A stretch of DNA of 36,327 bases, from the NCBI GenBank assembly GCA_002422425.1, contig DIVG01000049.1, positions 1 to 36,327 of the forward strand, written 5' to 3'. The stretch comes from Akkermansiaceae bacterium UBA6138. Lineage in GTDB: Bacteria; Verrucomicrobiota; Verrucomicrobiia; Verrucomicrobiales; DEV007. Made by a program: the position numbers and the translations under genes. This document shows positions 23,341 to 36,015 of this stretch, piece by piece (the stretch's first letter is position 1; the number at the start of each line of letters is the position of its first letter). The notes below the pieces were generated by a model, which worked only from the letters and a program-made list of their open reading frames with translations, was not told the DNA's origin and did no database searches.

Positions 23341-23400
23341 TTCCCGCGGGCGCAAACGCAGGCCCGGGAAACAGAGAGGCGGGTCCATCATGAACCCGCC
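23341..23400 (-). promoter_or_regulatory. Two hairpins in the rpsB-tsf spacer
   Basis: TTCCCG (23341-23346) pairs with CGGGAA (23365-23370), and GGCGGGT (23378-23384) with ACCCGCC (23394-23400). No T-tract follows on the minus strand. They may stabilise the mRNA 3' end of rpsB or partly uncouple tsf expression. The function is inferred only from position. Confidence 0.45.
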
Positions 23401-23408
23401 CGCATGGA

Positions 23409-24086
23409 TCAGACCACGGAAACAACCGGGTCGATCAGCTTCTTCAAAACCACTCGGATCGAGCGGATCGCGTCATCGTTCGCGACGATGGGGTAATCGA
23501 TCACATCCGGATCGGCGTTGGAGTCAACCATCGCCACGATGGGGATGCGGAGCTTGCGGGCCTCGTTGATGGCGTTGTATTCACGGGCCGAGTCAACGAT
23601 GACCATGGCGTCAGGAAGGCGGTCCATTTTACGGATGCCGGAAAGACGGAGGTGGAGCTTGTCTTTCTCACGATTGAGCGAGGCAATTTCCTTCTTGCTC
23701 ATCTTCTTGAAATCGGGTGACTTCTGGAGATTCTCAAGCGACTCCATGCGCCCGACACTGCGGCGCACGGTGGGAAGGTTGGTGAGCGTGCCACCGAGCC
23801 AGCGGTGATTCACGTAATACTGACCGGTCGCCTCGGCGGCCTCGCGGACGGCATCCTGCGCCTGGCGCTTACAGCCGACGAAGAGGACACGCTTTCCTTT
23901 GGAAACGAGATCGCGGAGGAATGAGGAGGCGCTGTCGAGCTGCTCGGCCGTCTTCTCGAGGTTGATGACGTGGACGTTGTGGCGCTCCCCGAGGATGTAG
24001 GGACGCATTTTCGGGTTCCACTTGCGGGACTGGTGTCCGAAATGAACGCCGGCTTCGACGAGTTCAGTGATGAGTTCGATTGACAT
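23409..24086 (-). CDS. rpsB: Ribosomal protein uS2
   Basis: The ATG at 24086 gives 225 residues, slightly short of the 241 in E. coli but with the complete S2 core. An upstream start at 24170 would add 28 residues with no S2 similarity. The opening VEAGVHFGHQSRKWNPKMRPYI is canonical. The AAGGA at about 12 nt upstream is a plausible ribosome binding site. It lies 214 nt behind rpoC and is separated from it by a terminator, so it probably has its own promoter. An AT-rich inverted repeat (24126-24132 with 24142-24148) lies in its leader and might serve autoregulation. Confidence 0.98.
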   Translation of the reverse strand: MSIELITELVEAGVHFGHQSRKWNPKMRPYILGERHNVHVINLEKTAEQLDSASSFLRDLVSKGKRVLFVGCKRQAQDAVREAAEATGQYYVNHRWLGGTLTNLPTVRRSVGRMESLENLQKSPDFKKMSKKEIASLNREKDKLHLRLSGIRKMDRLPDAMVIVDSAREYNAINEARKLRIPIVAMVDSNADPDVIDYPIVANDDAIRSIRVVLKKLIDPVVSVV

Positions 24087-24247
24087 AATAGAAGTGGTTC
24101 CTTGTGGCAGGAGACCGGATTTGATTTGAAAAGCGCCATCTTTTTCAAGGCTCCCTGCCGTTTCGGGCATTCGCTTTTCAGTTTTTTAGAGGATGGACAG
24201 GAGCGGGCGGCACTAAACCGCTGAAAATCTTAAAATCAAGGGAAAAG

Positions 24248-24277
24248 CCGGGGCGCAGACTCCTGCCTGCACCCCGG
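24248..24277 (-). terminator. Intrinsic terminator downstream of rpoC
   Basis: On the minus strand CCGGGG and CCCCGG pair (24272-24277 with 24248-24253), extended by a mismatch and a 4-bp inner stem around an 8-nt loop. A CTTTTCC tract follows. It lies 23 bp past the rpoC stop and separates rpoC from rpsB. Confidence 0.75.
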
Positions 24278-24299
24278 TGTTAAAGCTTTCTCCACGATC

Positions 24300-27200
24300 T
24301 CAGGCGAGTTCGCTGAGGATATCGAGGGGGTTCTCTTCGTCCTCTTCCGAAACATCGTTGAAGATATCTTCGGGCTGGGCGTGCTCGACGACGCCGAGAT
24401 TCCGGGTCGTATGGAAGCCGGTACCGGCGGGGATGAGGTGACCCATGATGACGTTCTCTTTGAACCCGCGAAGGTAATCGATACGTCCCAGAGTGGAGGC
24501 TTCGGTAAGGACACGGGTGGTGTCCTGGAACGAGGCCGCCGAGATAAAGCTGTCCGTCTCGAGCGATGCTTTCGTGATCCCGAGGAGGACGGGCTCGCCT
24601 TCGGCTGCCTTACCACCCTGCTCGATCATGTCGGCATTGATCGCTTCGAAGGTCGTCTTCTCGATCTGGTCACCCCAGAGGAACTGGGTATCGCCGGGAT
24701 CGGTGATGCGGACCTTGCGGAGCATCTGACGAATGATGATTTCAATGTGCTTGTCATTGATCTCCACCCCCTGGAGGCGATACACGTCCTGGACCTCGCT
24801 GACGAGGTGCTCCATGAGCGCGTGGGGGCCGAGGATCTCCAGAATATCGTGAGGAATCACGGCACCTTCGGTCAACTTCTGGCCTTTGTGAACGGAGTCA
24901 CCAGGCTGCACAAGGTAGTGCTTGCCGAGAGGGATGAGGTGCTCCTCCTGCTCGCCGGTCTCGGTGTCAGTGACGATAAGCTTGCGCTTCGCGCGGATCG
25001 TTCCACCGATGGAGACTTCACCGTTGATCTTGGCGATCTCGGCGACTTCTTTCGGTTTACGGGCTTCGAAAAGCTCGGCCACCCGGGGAAGACCACCGGT
25101 GATGTCCTTCGTTTCGGACACTTTCCGCGGCGTCTTGGCAAGCTGATCACCACCGGTCACGGCCTGACCTTCTTTCACCGAAAGGTGGGCTCCGGTCGGG
25201 ATGGAGTAGGCCGAGAGCTCGTCGCCGGTCTTGGGATCAACGATGAGGATCTGCGGGTGGAGGTCTTCCTTGTGCTCGATAACGACGAGGCCTTTCGTGT
25301 TGGTCTCCTTGTCGATCTCGGTGTCGAGGGTAATGCCCTGGATCATGTCGCGGAACTTGATCTTCCCGCTCTTCTCGGTGATGACCGGAACGGAGTAGGG
25401 ATCCCAGGTCGCGAGGGTGTCGCCCTTTTTGATCTCGCTATTGTCGGCGAAACGAATCACCGAACCACTGACGATGTTGTAAGACTCGAGCTCGCGGCCG
25501 TCTTTCTCGTGAATCGAGATGGTGCCGTTTTTGTTCAGCGCGACGAACATTTTGTCGGGCGTCTCAACCACGCGGAGGTTGTTGTAGTGAATCGTCCCCT
25601 TTGCCTTGGCCTTGATGATGGGCTGCTTGAAGGTTCCCGAAGCAACCCCGCCGACGTGGAAAGTACGCATCGTGAGCTGCGTTCCGGGTTCCCCGATGGA
25701 CTGCGCCGCGACGATCCCGACGGCTTCACCTATCTTCGCCATGACGTTGGAGGAAAGGTTCATACCGTAACACTTCGCACAGCAACCGCGACGGCTCTCA
25801 CAGGTGAGGACGGAACGGATTTTGAGCTGCTCGTGCCCGATGTCGTTGAGACGCAGGGCGATGGCCTCGTTGATCATGTCGCCGGGATTGACCACGGTCT
25901 CGGCACCGTTGACCACCTTCTCGGCGGAGACACGGCCGTAGATCCTCGTTTTGAGGTCAACGACCTCTTCATCCCCTTCGTAGATGGACTTGACGACGAT
26001 GCCGTTGGCGGTGCCGCAATCCTGCTCGGTGATGATAACATCCTGAGCCACGTCGACGAGTTTACGGGTCATGTAGCCCGAGTCAGCTGTCTTCAGCGCG
26101 GTATCGGCAAGGCCTTTACGCGCCCCGTGAGTGGAGATGAAATACTCGAGCACGGAGAGACCCGAACGGAAGTTCGAAATAATGGGGCGCTCAATGATCT
26201 CGCCGGAGGGCTTGGCCATCAGACCGCGCATCCCGGACAGCTGCTTGATCTGCTGGCGGTTACCACGGGCGCCGGAGTCGACCATCATGAAGAGCGGACT
26301 CGGCAGATTTTTGCCTTCGTTGTGCTCAATCGTGCGGAAGAGCGCCTTGGTGATCTCGTCACCGGCGTGGGTCCAGATATCAACGATCTTGTTGTAACGT
26401 TCCTTGTTGGTGATCACACCGGAACGATACTGATCGTTGGCCTTCTTGACTTCGGCGGTGGCCTGCTCGACCTCGGTCGCCTTCTCGGCGGGGATGAGCA
26501 TGTCAAAGATCCCCACGGAAGTGCCGGAACGGGTCGCCTCGCGGAAGCCGAGTGACTTCAGCGCGTCGAGCGACTTCACGGTGCCTTCCTGGCCGGAGAC
26601 CTGGTAGCAACGCCAGATAATGTCCGAGATCTGCTTTTTCGCGACAGTGGCGTTGAAGAAACCGAGCTCTTCGGGCCAGATTTCGTTGAAACGAACGCGA
26701 CCGGCGGTGGTAATAAGGATCTTGCGTTCCTTGTCTCCGTAAATGCGACCGCTCGAACCGAAGTCGGGGTTGCGCATGCGGATAGGGTCGTGCATGTCGA
26801 TGCGGCGGCTTGCGACGGCGAACTCCACCTCTGAGGTATCGGCAAAGAGCGGCAGGGTGCGCTCAAGTTCGGGGTCGCGAAGCGGGATCTGGCGGCAGTA
26901 GGTGAGGAAGTAAACCCCGAGAATGATATCCTGCGAAGGCACCGTGATGGGCTTGCCGCTCGAAGGGGTGAAGATGTTGTTCGGCGCGAGCATGAGCATG
27001 CGCGCCTCCAACTGGGCTTCGACCGAGAGCGGGACGTGAACGGCCATCTGGTCACCATCGAAGTCGGCATTGTAAGCCGTACAAACGAGGGGGTGAACCC
27101 GGATCGCCGATCCTTCGATGAGGACGGGCTCGAAGGCCTGAATCGAGAGACGGTGCAGAGTGGGCGCACGATTGAGGAGGACGGGGTGACCCTTCGTCAC

Positions 27201-28469
27201 CTCCTCGAGGATGTCCCACACTTCGGAGGTCTTGCGCTCGATCAGCTTCTTGGCGCTGCGCACGGTGTGCACGTAGCCGAGTTCTTTGAGACGGCGGATG
27301 ATGAAGGGCTCGAAAAGGACGAGCGCCATCTTCTTGGGAAGACCGCATTGGTGGAGTTTGAGGTCGGGGCCGATCACGATGACGGAACGACCCGAGTAAT
27401 CGACCCGCTTGCCGAGAAGGTTCTGACGGAAACGGCCACCCTTACCCTTGAGCATGTCGGAGAGCGACTTGAGGGCGCGGTTGCCGGCACCGGTGACGGC
27501 GCGACCGTGACGCCCGTTGTCGAAAAGAGCGTCGACGGCCTCCTGAAGCATGCGCTTTTCGTTCCGGATGATGACGTCCGGGGTCTTGAGCTGGAGCAGG
27601 TTCTTGAGACGGTTGTTCCGGTTGATGACACGACGGTAAAGGTCGTTCAAATCCGAAGTCGCGAAACGCCCGCCTTCGAGCGGCACGAGGGGACGGAGGT
27701 CCGGAGGGATGACGGGGAGCACTTCGAGAATCATCCACTCGGGACGGGTCTTCGAGTTGTGAAACCCCTGAGCCAGCTTGAGGCGCTTGGCGAGCTTCTT
27801 GCGGACCTGCTTGGAACGGGTCTTGCCCATCGCTTCCTCAAGATCGACGATGATGGAGGGCAGATCGATGCGGGCGAGGAGGTCGCGAACCGCTTCGGCA
27901 CCCATGCCGGCCTGGAAGCCTTCGACACCATACTCGTCCTGGGCATCGCGGAACTCGAGCTCAGTGAGGAGCTGACCGGCCTCGAGCGGGGTGTTGCCCG
28001 GGTCGATAACGATGTAATCCTCGTAATAAATGACGCGCTCGAGCTGGCGGGCGCTCATGTCGAGCATGAGGCCGATGCGCGAGGGCATGCACTTATAAAA
28101 CCAGATGTGAGAAACGGCGACAGCGAGCTCAATATGGCCCATGCGCTCGCGACGGACGCGGGAGAGGGTCACCTCGACGCCGCAACGGTCACACACGGTG
28201 CCCTTGTGCTTGATGCGCTTGTACTTGCCGCAGGCACATTCCCAGTCCTTCGTCGGACCGAAAATGCGCTCACAGAAGAGACCGCCCTTTTCAGGCTTAA
28301 AGGTCCGGTAGTTGATCGTTTCCGGATTCTTTACCTCGCCGCGGCTCCACGAACGGATCGTGTCGGGGTTGGCAACAGTGATGCGAACGTGGTCGAAGCT
28401 GTCGGACTTGCGCTCAAGGCCGAAGATTTCGTCGAGGTGGGATTCAGAGCTGAGGGATGGGACTGACAT
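24300..28469 (-). CDS. rpoC: DNA-directed RNA polymerase subunit beta'
   Basis: The 1389-residue beta' subunit carries the catalytic magnesium motif NADFDGDQ at residues 467-474. The N-terminal zinc site is complete (CAC at 78-80, CDRC at 93-96), and the second zinc site, CESRRGCCAKC, sits near 889. Length and domain order match bacterial beta' (1407 in E. coli), with no large insertion. It follows rpoB by 53 nt, so the two are cotranscribed. The ATG at 28469 has no clear Shine-Dalgarno sequence. A terminator follows at 24248-24277. Confidence 0.99.
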   Translation of the reverse strand: MSVPSLSSESHLDEIFGLERKSDSFDHVRITVANPDTIRSWSRGEVKNPETINYRTFKPEKGGLFCERIFGPTKDWECACGKYKRIKHKGTVCDRCGVEVTLSRVRRERMGHIELAVAVSHIWFYKCMPSRIGLMLDMSARQLERVIYYEDYIVIDPGNTPLEAGQLLTELEFRDAQDEYGVEGFQAGMGAEAVRDLLARIDLPSIIVDLEEAMGKTRSKQVRKKLAKRLKLAQGFHNSKTRPEWMILEVLPVIPPDLRPLVPLEGGRFATSDLNDLYRRVINRNNRLKNLLQLKTPDVIIRNEKRMLQEAVDALFDNGRHGRAVTGAGNRALKSLSDMLKGKGGRFRQNLLGKRVDYSGRSVIVIGPDLKLHQCGLPKKMALVLFEPFIIRRLKELGYVHTVRSAKKLIERKTSEVWDILEEVTKGHPVLLNRAPTLHRLSIQAFEPVLIEGSAIRVHPLVCTAYNADFDGDQMAVHVPLSVEAQLEARMLMLAPNNIFTPSSGKPITVPSQDIILGVYFLTYCRQIPLRDPELERTLPLFADTSEVEFAVASRRIDMHDPIRMRNPDFGSSGRIYGDKERKILITTAGRVRFNEIWPEELGFFNATVAKKQISDIIWRCYQVSGQEGTVKSLDALKSLGFREATRSGTSVGIFDMLIPAEKATEVEQATAEVKKANDQYRSGVITNKERYNKIVDIWTHAGDEITKALFRTIEHNEGKNLPSPLFMMVDSGARGNRQQIKQLSGMRGLMAKPSGEIIERPIISNFRSGLSVLEYFISTHGARKGLADTALKTADSGYMTRKLVDVAQDVIITEQDCGTANGIVVKSIYEGDEEVVDLKTRIYGRVSAEKVVNGAETVVNPGDMINEAIALRLNDIGHEQLKIRSVLTCESRRGCCAKCYGMNLSSNVMAKIGEAVGIVAAQSIGEPGTQLTMRTFHVGGVASGTFKQPIIKAKAKGTIHYNNLRVVETPDKMFVALNKNGTISIHEKDGRELESYNIVSGSVIRFADNSEIKKGDTLATWDPYSVPVITEKSGKIKFRDMIQGITLDTEIDKETNTKGLVVIEHKEDLHPQILIVDPKTGDELSAYSIPTGAHLSVKEGQAVTGGDQLAKTPRKVSETKDITGGLPRVAELFEARKPKEVAEIAKINGEVSIGGTIRAKRKLIVTDTETGEQEEHLIPLGKHYLVQPGDSVHKGQKLTEGAVIPHDILEILGPHALMEHLVSEVQDVYRLQGVEINDKHIEIIIRQMLRKVRITDPGDTQFLWGDQIEKTTFEAINADMIEQGGKAAEGEPVLLGITKASLETDSFISAASFQDTTRVLTEASTLGRIDYLRGFKENVIMGHLIPAGTGFHTTRNLGVVEHAQPEDIFNDVSEEDEENPLDILSELA

Positions 28470-28522
28470 GATGGGAAGAAGCTGAGGTTCGAAGAAGACG
28501 AAGGATTCCGGGGTCGCGACGA

Positions 28523-32374
<3,852 letters not shown>

Positions 32375-32673
32375 ATGGGCGCTGATAGGTTGGTCTAGGG
32401 GTCGTCTCTTTCTGAATTCCCGGCGACAAAACCACGATGCAGCCCTGCAGCTGCACACGCACCTTCGCCGGAACCCGAGAACAGGTCGTCAAATGAAAAG
32501 ACGACGAAGTCCGAATGCTTTACGAAACATCCGGAATTCGGCGTCACTTCAAATTTGCGGTAAGGAAGAATCCACTTTCTCTTGATTGTCTACGATTGAT
32601 GCAAGGACTTTCTTAACAAAAAGTGAAAAAAGTTGTCCCGGCCCGCGAACGGGCCGGGACAGTGAAAGGTAAC
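32375..32673 (-). promoter_or_regulatory. rplL-rpoB intergenic region
   Basis: This 299-nt spacer holds the hairpin and T-tract at 32625-32661 just after rplL. Beyond it lies about 250 nt of leader in which I see no convincing -35/-10 pair. A partial terminator here is known to tune ribosomal protein versus RNA polymerase synthesis in E. coli; the same role is inferred. Confidence 0.5.
32625..32661 (-). terminator. Strong UUCG-loop terminator between rplL and rpoB
   Basis: TGTCCCGGCCCG at 32634-32645 pairs perfectly over 12 bp with 32650-32661 around a 4-nt loop, which reads UUCG on the transcribed (minus) strand. ACTTTTTTC follows. It is a textbook intrinsic terminator or attenuator 12 nt after the rplL stop. 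Confidence 0.9.
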
Positions 32674-33051
32674 TTACTTGACGTCGATCTTGGCACCGGC
32701 TTCTTCAAGCTTGGCCTTGATTGCTGCCGCCTCGTCCTTGGTAGCGCCTTCCTTAACCGGAATCGGTGCGCTCTCAACGAGTTTCTTGGCTTCTGCAAGA
32801 CCGAGACCGGAAACCGCCTCGCGGACAGCTTTGATCACGGCGATCTTGTTGTCGCCGAACGAGGTCAGGATGACGTCGAAAGCGGTTTTCTCTTCGACGG
32901 GCTCACCCGCGCCGGCGGCCGGTCCGGCCATCATTGCCACGGGAGCCGCCGCGCTGACGCCCCACTTTTCTTCAAGAGCTTTCACGAGGTCCGCGACTTC
33001 GAGGACGGTGAGTCCGCTCAACTGATCAACTAATGCGTTTGTATCTGCCAT
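32674..33051 (-). CDS. rplL: Ribosomal protein bL12 (L7/L12)
   Basis: This 125-residue stalk protein recruits elongation factors to the ribosome. It has the N-terminal dimerisation domain (LVDQLSGLTVLEVADLVKALEEKWG), an Ala/Gly/Pro-rich hinge, and the factor-binding C-terminal domain (EKTAFDVIL, IAVIKAVREAVSGLGLAEAKKLVE). The ATG at 33051 gives the normal length; an upstream frame start at 33093 is not homologous. It follows rplJ by 140 nt with a small GCTCC/GGAGC hairpin between. Confidence 0.98.
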   Translation of the reverse strand: MADTNALVDQLSGLTVLEVADLVKALEEKWGVSAAAPVAMMAGPAAGAGEPVEEKTAFDVILTSFGDNKIAVIKAVREAVSGLGLAEAKKLVESAPIPVKEGATKDEAAAIKAKLEEAGAKIDVK

Positions 33052-33191
33052 ATTTTTGGGTGGGTGTCTCCGCGTCGAAAAGCGCTCCGACAATTAACAT
33101 GCTGCGCTCAGCATTCGGAAAGGAACCCGGTTTTGTTTTTTGGTTTTCCGGACCGCTCCATCGGGAGCACCCGGATAAAGAGAGAGTAAAA

Positions 33192-33704
33192 TCAACCCTG
33201 ATCGGCTTTCGCCTGAAGGACGCGGGCCAGAGCGGAACCGGGCTCGTTGAGCACCGTAACCAGCTTCTGGGCAGGAGAGGAGAAGACTCCAAGCAACTGC
33301 GAGCGAAGGACATCCATGGACGGAAGATCCGCCAGGGCGATGACTTTTGCGTCCTCCAGAAAGGCACCGTCGAGCACCCCACAACGGATCGCGAGCTTGT
33401 TGATTTCTTTGCCGTAGGTCTTAAGAACCTTGGCCGAAGCGCACACCTCAGCCGCACCGGTCACGATCGCCGTCTGCCCGTTAAGGTGGCCGGCAAGTTC
33501 GGAAGGGTAGTCCGCGGAATTTGCGGCCTGCTTCACAAAAGTGTTCTTGGCAACCTGGAGCTTGGCACCGGTGGCAGCAAGTCGCTTCCGGAGTTCCTGG
33601 AACTGGGCGACCTTCATCCCGGCATAATCAATGACGATAAGGAAGGGTGAATCGTTGATGGTGCTCAGAATGTCGTCGATGACGACTTTTTTTAATGCTT
33701 TCAT
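33192..33704 (-). CDS. rplJ: Ribosomal protein uL10
   Basis: The protein has 170 residues, typical of L10, which anchors the L7/L12 stalk to 23S rRNA. The N-terminal globular part (FLIVIDYAGMKVAQFQELRK; VAKNTFVKQAA) and the C-terminal helix that binds L12 dimers are present. It follows rplA by 46 nt, too short for an E. coli-type L10 leader. Autoregulation, if any, must use another site. The start at 33704 has no clear Shine-Dalgarno sequence. Confidence 0.97.
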   Translation of the reverse strand: MKALKKVVIDDILSTINDSPFLIVIDYAGMKVAQFQELRKRLAATGAKLQVAKNTFVKQAANSADYPSELAGHLNGQTAIVTGAAEVCASAKVLKTYGKEINKLAIRCGVLDGAFLEDAKVIALADLPSMDVLRSQLLGVFSSPAQKLVTVLNEPGSALARVLQAKADQG

Positions 33705-33750
33705 CGTTTCGGAAATGGGGGGGGATTAAAATGGGTAATGCCTCCGGGGA

Positions 33751-34446
33751 TCAATGCCATGGAGAGACGTCAACACGGATTCCGGGCACCATCGTGGCGG
33801 TGAGAGCCCCCTTCTGAAGGAAGATCCCCTTCGCCGTCGCAGGCCGGGCGTTCGTGATCGAATCGGCGACCGCTTTTCCGTTCTCAACGAGAGCGACCTC
33901 GTCAAAGGAAAGCTTCCCGATCGGGACCGAAATATTCCCGTTCTTGTCAAGCTTGAAGTCAATCCGGCCGGCCTTGACGGCCTTCACCGCACCGGCGGTG
34001 TCATCTGTCACCGTACCTGTCTTCGGGTTCGGCATGAGGCCGCGCGGCCCGAGTTGACGACCCAACTTCCGGACCTCAGACATGGCGGAGGGCGTCGCGA
34101 TAACCGCGTCGAAGTCCATGAAACCACCCATGACCTCCTTGATGAGCGCCTCGAAGCCGACATGCTCGGCACCGGCTGCCTTGGCCTCGGCCGCTGCTTC
34201 CCCTTCGGCGAAAACGAGAACGCGGACGTCTTTACCGCTTCCGTGAGGAAGAGGGCAGGTACCGCGGACCATCTGATCGGACTGACGGGGATCAACCCCC
34301 ATGCGGAAGGTGAGAGTCACGGTCTGATCGAATTTCGGGGCCGGGAATTTCTTCACGAGGGACACCGCGTCTTCGATCGAGTAGATCGCCATGCTGTCCA
34401 CCATTTCAGCGGCAGCCCTGTATCGTTTGCTTCTTTTTTTTGCCAT
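33751..34446 (-). CDS. rplA: Ribosomal protein uL1
   Basis: The ATG at 34446 gives 231 residues, typical of L1, which forms the mobile L1 stalk at the E site. MAKKRSKRYRAAAEMVD is a standard N-terminus, and GPRGLMPNPKTGTVT is the family signature in the central domain. A longer frame from 34479 is not supported by homology. In many bacteria L1 represses its own L11-L1 operon; here it follows rplK by 59 nt. Confidence 0.98.
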   Translation of the reverse strand: MAKKRSKRYRAAAEMVDSMAIYSIEDAVSLVKKFPAPKFDQTVTLTFRMGVDPRQSDQMVRGTCPLPHGSGKDVRVLVFAEGEAAAEAKAAGAEHVGFEALIKEVMGGFMDFDAVIATPSAMSEVRKLGRQLGPRGLMPNPKTGTVTDDTAGAVKAVKAGRIDFKLDKNGNISVPIGKLSFDEVALVENGKAVADSITNARPATAKGIFLQKGALTATMVPGIRVDVSPWH

Positions 34447-34505
34447 GTTCGGAGTGCAGTGCGAGCGGGTGTTTTTCACCCTCCTGCGTTTTTGTTTTTC
34501 AAAAA

Positions 34506-34931
34506 TCAGTCAACGATTTCGAGACCCATCTGACGGGCGGTCCCGGCGAGGATGCGGCAGGCCATCTCCTCATCGCTGGTATTCATGTCTTCCATCTTGT
34601 TGCGGGCCACTTCGAGAAGCTGCGCGCGGGTCAACTTGCCGACTTTCTTCTTGTGCGGCTCGTTGGAACCGGACGCGATGTTGGCCGCTTTTTTCAGAAG
34701 CACCGCAGCGGGAGACTTCTTCGTAATAAAAGTGAAGCTCTTGTCCGCGTAGACACTGATGACGACGGGGAGAATATCACCTTCGCTACCCTGGGTCTGC
34801 GCATTGAACTGCTTGCAGAACTCCATAATATTCACCCCGGCCTGACCGAGCGCCGGACCAACCGGAGGGGAAGGGTTCGCCTTGCCTGCAGTAATCTGCA
34901 GCTTGATTAGTTTTACTACTTCTTTAGCCAT
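34506..34931 (-). CDS. rplK: Ribosomal protein uL11
   Basis: This 141-residue L11 binds the GTPase-associated centre of 23S rRNA. The canonical N-terminus (KLQITAGKANPSPPVGPALGQ), with the proline-rich turn that thiopeptide antibiotics contact, is intact. The C-terminal RNA-binding domain ends normally. Length equals E. coli L11. AAAGAAG lies upstream as a weak ribosome binding site. It follows nusG by 39 nt. Confidence 0.99.
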   Translation of the reverse strand: MAKEVVKLIKLQITAGKANPSPPVGPALGQAGVNIMEFCKQFNAQTQGSEGDILPVVISVYADKSFTFITKKSPAAVLLKKAANIASGSNEPHKKKVGKLTRAQLLEVARNKMEDMNTSDEEMACRILAGTARQMGLEIVD

Positions 34932-34970
34932 CGTGCTTCTTTGTTGAAATGTGTATCAGTGAGGACCCTC

Positions 34971-35540
34971 TCAGCCCAGTTCGACCTGCCAGTATTCCAG
35001 GGGAACGAGTGTCTCGCGTCCGAAAATGTTGACCGAGACCATGAGCTCGCCCTTCGCTTCGTTAATTTCGGCAATAACCCCGGCCTGCCCCTGAAAAGGA
35101 CCGTCCGAGACCACGACCGAATCGCCCACCTCGTGAGAGACGGCCGGCTTGACACTGCCCTCGCGCTCTTTGATTTGCGCCAGCATGCTGTCCACCTCGT
35201 GCTTCGGCATCGGCATCGGATTGCCCTTGGTGCCGGCAAAATTGATGATTCCGTCCGTCTCCTGGATAAAGTACCAGGTCCGGTCAACGAGCGTATTATC
35301 CTCGTTGAGGAGGTGCATATTGATGATGATGTATCCGGGATAGAACTTTCGGTTCGCTTCGCGCTTCTGACCTCCCTTAACTTCGGAGATGCGCTCCTGC
35401 GGCACGAGCACTTCAAAAATGAGGTCACTCATCTCCTCGGACTCGCGACGGCGCTCGATGTTGTCGCGCACCTTCAACTCCTGCCCGGAGAGAACGTGAA
35501 TGACATACCACTGGTCTTGGGCTGCGGGGATAGTAGGCAT
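34971..35540 (-). CDS. nusG: Transcription termination/antitermination factor NusG
   Basis: This 189-residue NusG binds RNA polymerase to modulate pausing and couples to Rho or the ribosome. The NGN domain starts WYVIHVLSGQELKVRDNIERR and includes FYPGYIIINM. The KOW motif is at the C-terminus (VVSDGPFQGQAGVIAEINEAKGELMV is the region; residues about 140-170). Compared with E. coli (181) there is a slightly longer loop. It lies 32 nt after secE, the usual secE-nusG pairing. Confidence 0.98.
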   Translation of the reverse strand: MPTIPAAQDQWYVIHVLSGQELKVRDNIERRRESEEMSDLIFEVLVPQERISEVKGGQKREANRKFYPGYIIINMHLLNEDNTLVDRTWYFIQETDGIINFAGTKGNPMPMPKHEVDSMLAQIKEREGSVKPAVSHEVGDSVVVSDGPFQGQAGVIAEINEAKGELMVSVNIFGRETLVPLEYWQVELG

Positions 35541-35572
35541 CGATCGTTTGGAGATTCGGGTTGACCGGCAGG

Positions 35573-35800
35573 CTAGAAGCCGGTCGTCAAAAAGGACATG
35601 ACGTGGTGCATCGCAAAATCAATCGTCGCAACAAAAGCACCGAGAAGGACCATCGCAATGAGAACGACAATAGTGGAGTCAATGAGCTGCTTGTATTTCT
35701 TGAGACCCTTTTCTTTCGGGTCCCAGGGCCAGGTGGCTTTCTTTAGCTCACCCCTCACTTCGCCAAGGTATTTTCCTATTTTCATGTCGATAACGGTCAT
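35573..35800 (-). CDS. secE: Preprotein translocase subunit SecE
   Basis: This short 75-residue SecE has one transmembrane segment (STIVVLIAMVLLGAFVATIDFA, residues about 42-63), as in most bacteria. It clamps the SecYEG channel. The preceding amphipathic helix contains the conserved ELKKATWP motif. I take the ATG at 35800; a second in-frame ATG at 35785 is possible. It lies directly behind the tryptophan tRNA gene, the usual position in this supercluster. Confidence 0.95.
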   Translation of the reverse strand: MTVIDMKIGKYLGEVRGELKKATWPWDPKEKGLKKYKQLIDSTIVVLIAMVLLGAFVATIDFAMHHVMSFLTTGF

Positions 35801-35822
35801 CAGGGACCCCGGCCTCTTTGAA

Positions 35823-35898
35823 TGGCAGGGCAGGCGAGACTCGAACTCGCAACCAACGGTTTTGGAGACCGCTACTCTACCAATTGAGCTACTGCCCT
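35823..35898 (-). tRNA. trnW: tRNA-Trp (CCA)
   Basis: The cloverleaf is complete: acceptor AGGGCAG/CTGCCCT, a D arm with TAGCTCAATTGGTAGAG, and anticodon stem GCGGT/ACCGT around CTCCAAA (anticodon CCA, tryptophan). The T arm is GCGAG/CTCGC with loop TTCGAGT, the discriminator is G, and the 3' CCA is encoded. It lies between tuf and secE, a common position in bacteria, and is probably processed from the tuf transcript. Confidence 0.97.
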
Positions 35899-36015
35899 CT
35901 TTAAAATGTTACTTAGTGGCGGAAAGAGGGGAGCCGACAACTCGGGTCCCCTCCAGGCTTTTCGGAAGTGAGCTGCGGGTGATATCACCCGCAGCCCCCC
36001 GAAAAATTTCAGTTC
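35899..36015 (-). promoter_or_regulatory. tuf-trnW spacer with a perfect palindrome
   Basis: The palindrome at 35972-35995 has two 12-nt halves that are fully self-complementary (GCTGCGGGTGAT and its complement), flanked by a second pair, TTTTCGG (35959-35965) and CCGAAAA (35999-36005). There is no T-tract on either strand immediately after the stem. It probably marks the tuf 3' end, as a terminator or RNase processing signal. Confidence 0.6.

Noticed and set aside
27036..28466. Long plus-strand frame opposite rpoC, and similar ones opposite rpoB
   Set aside because: Antisense shadows of highly conserved, GC-rich genes, with low-complexity composition.
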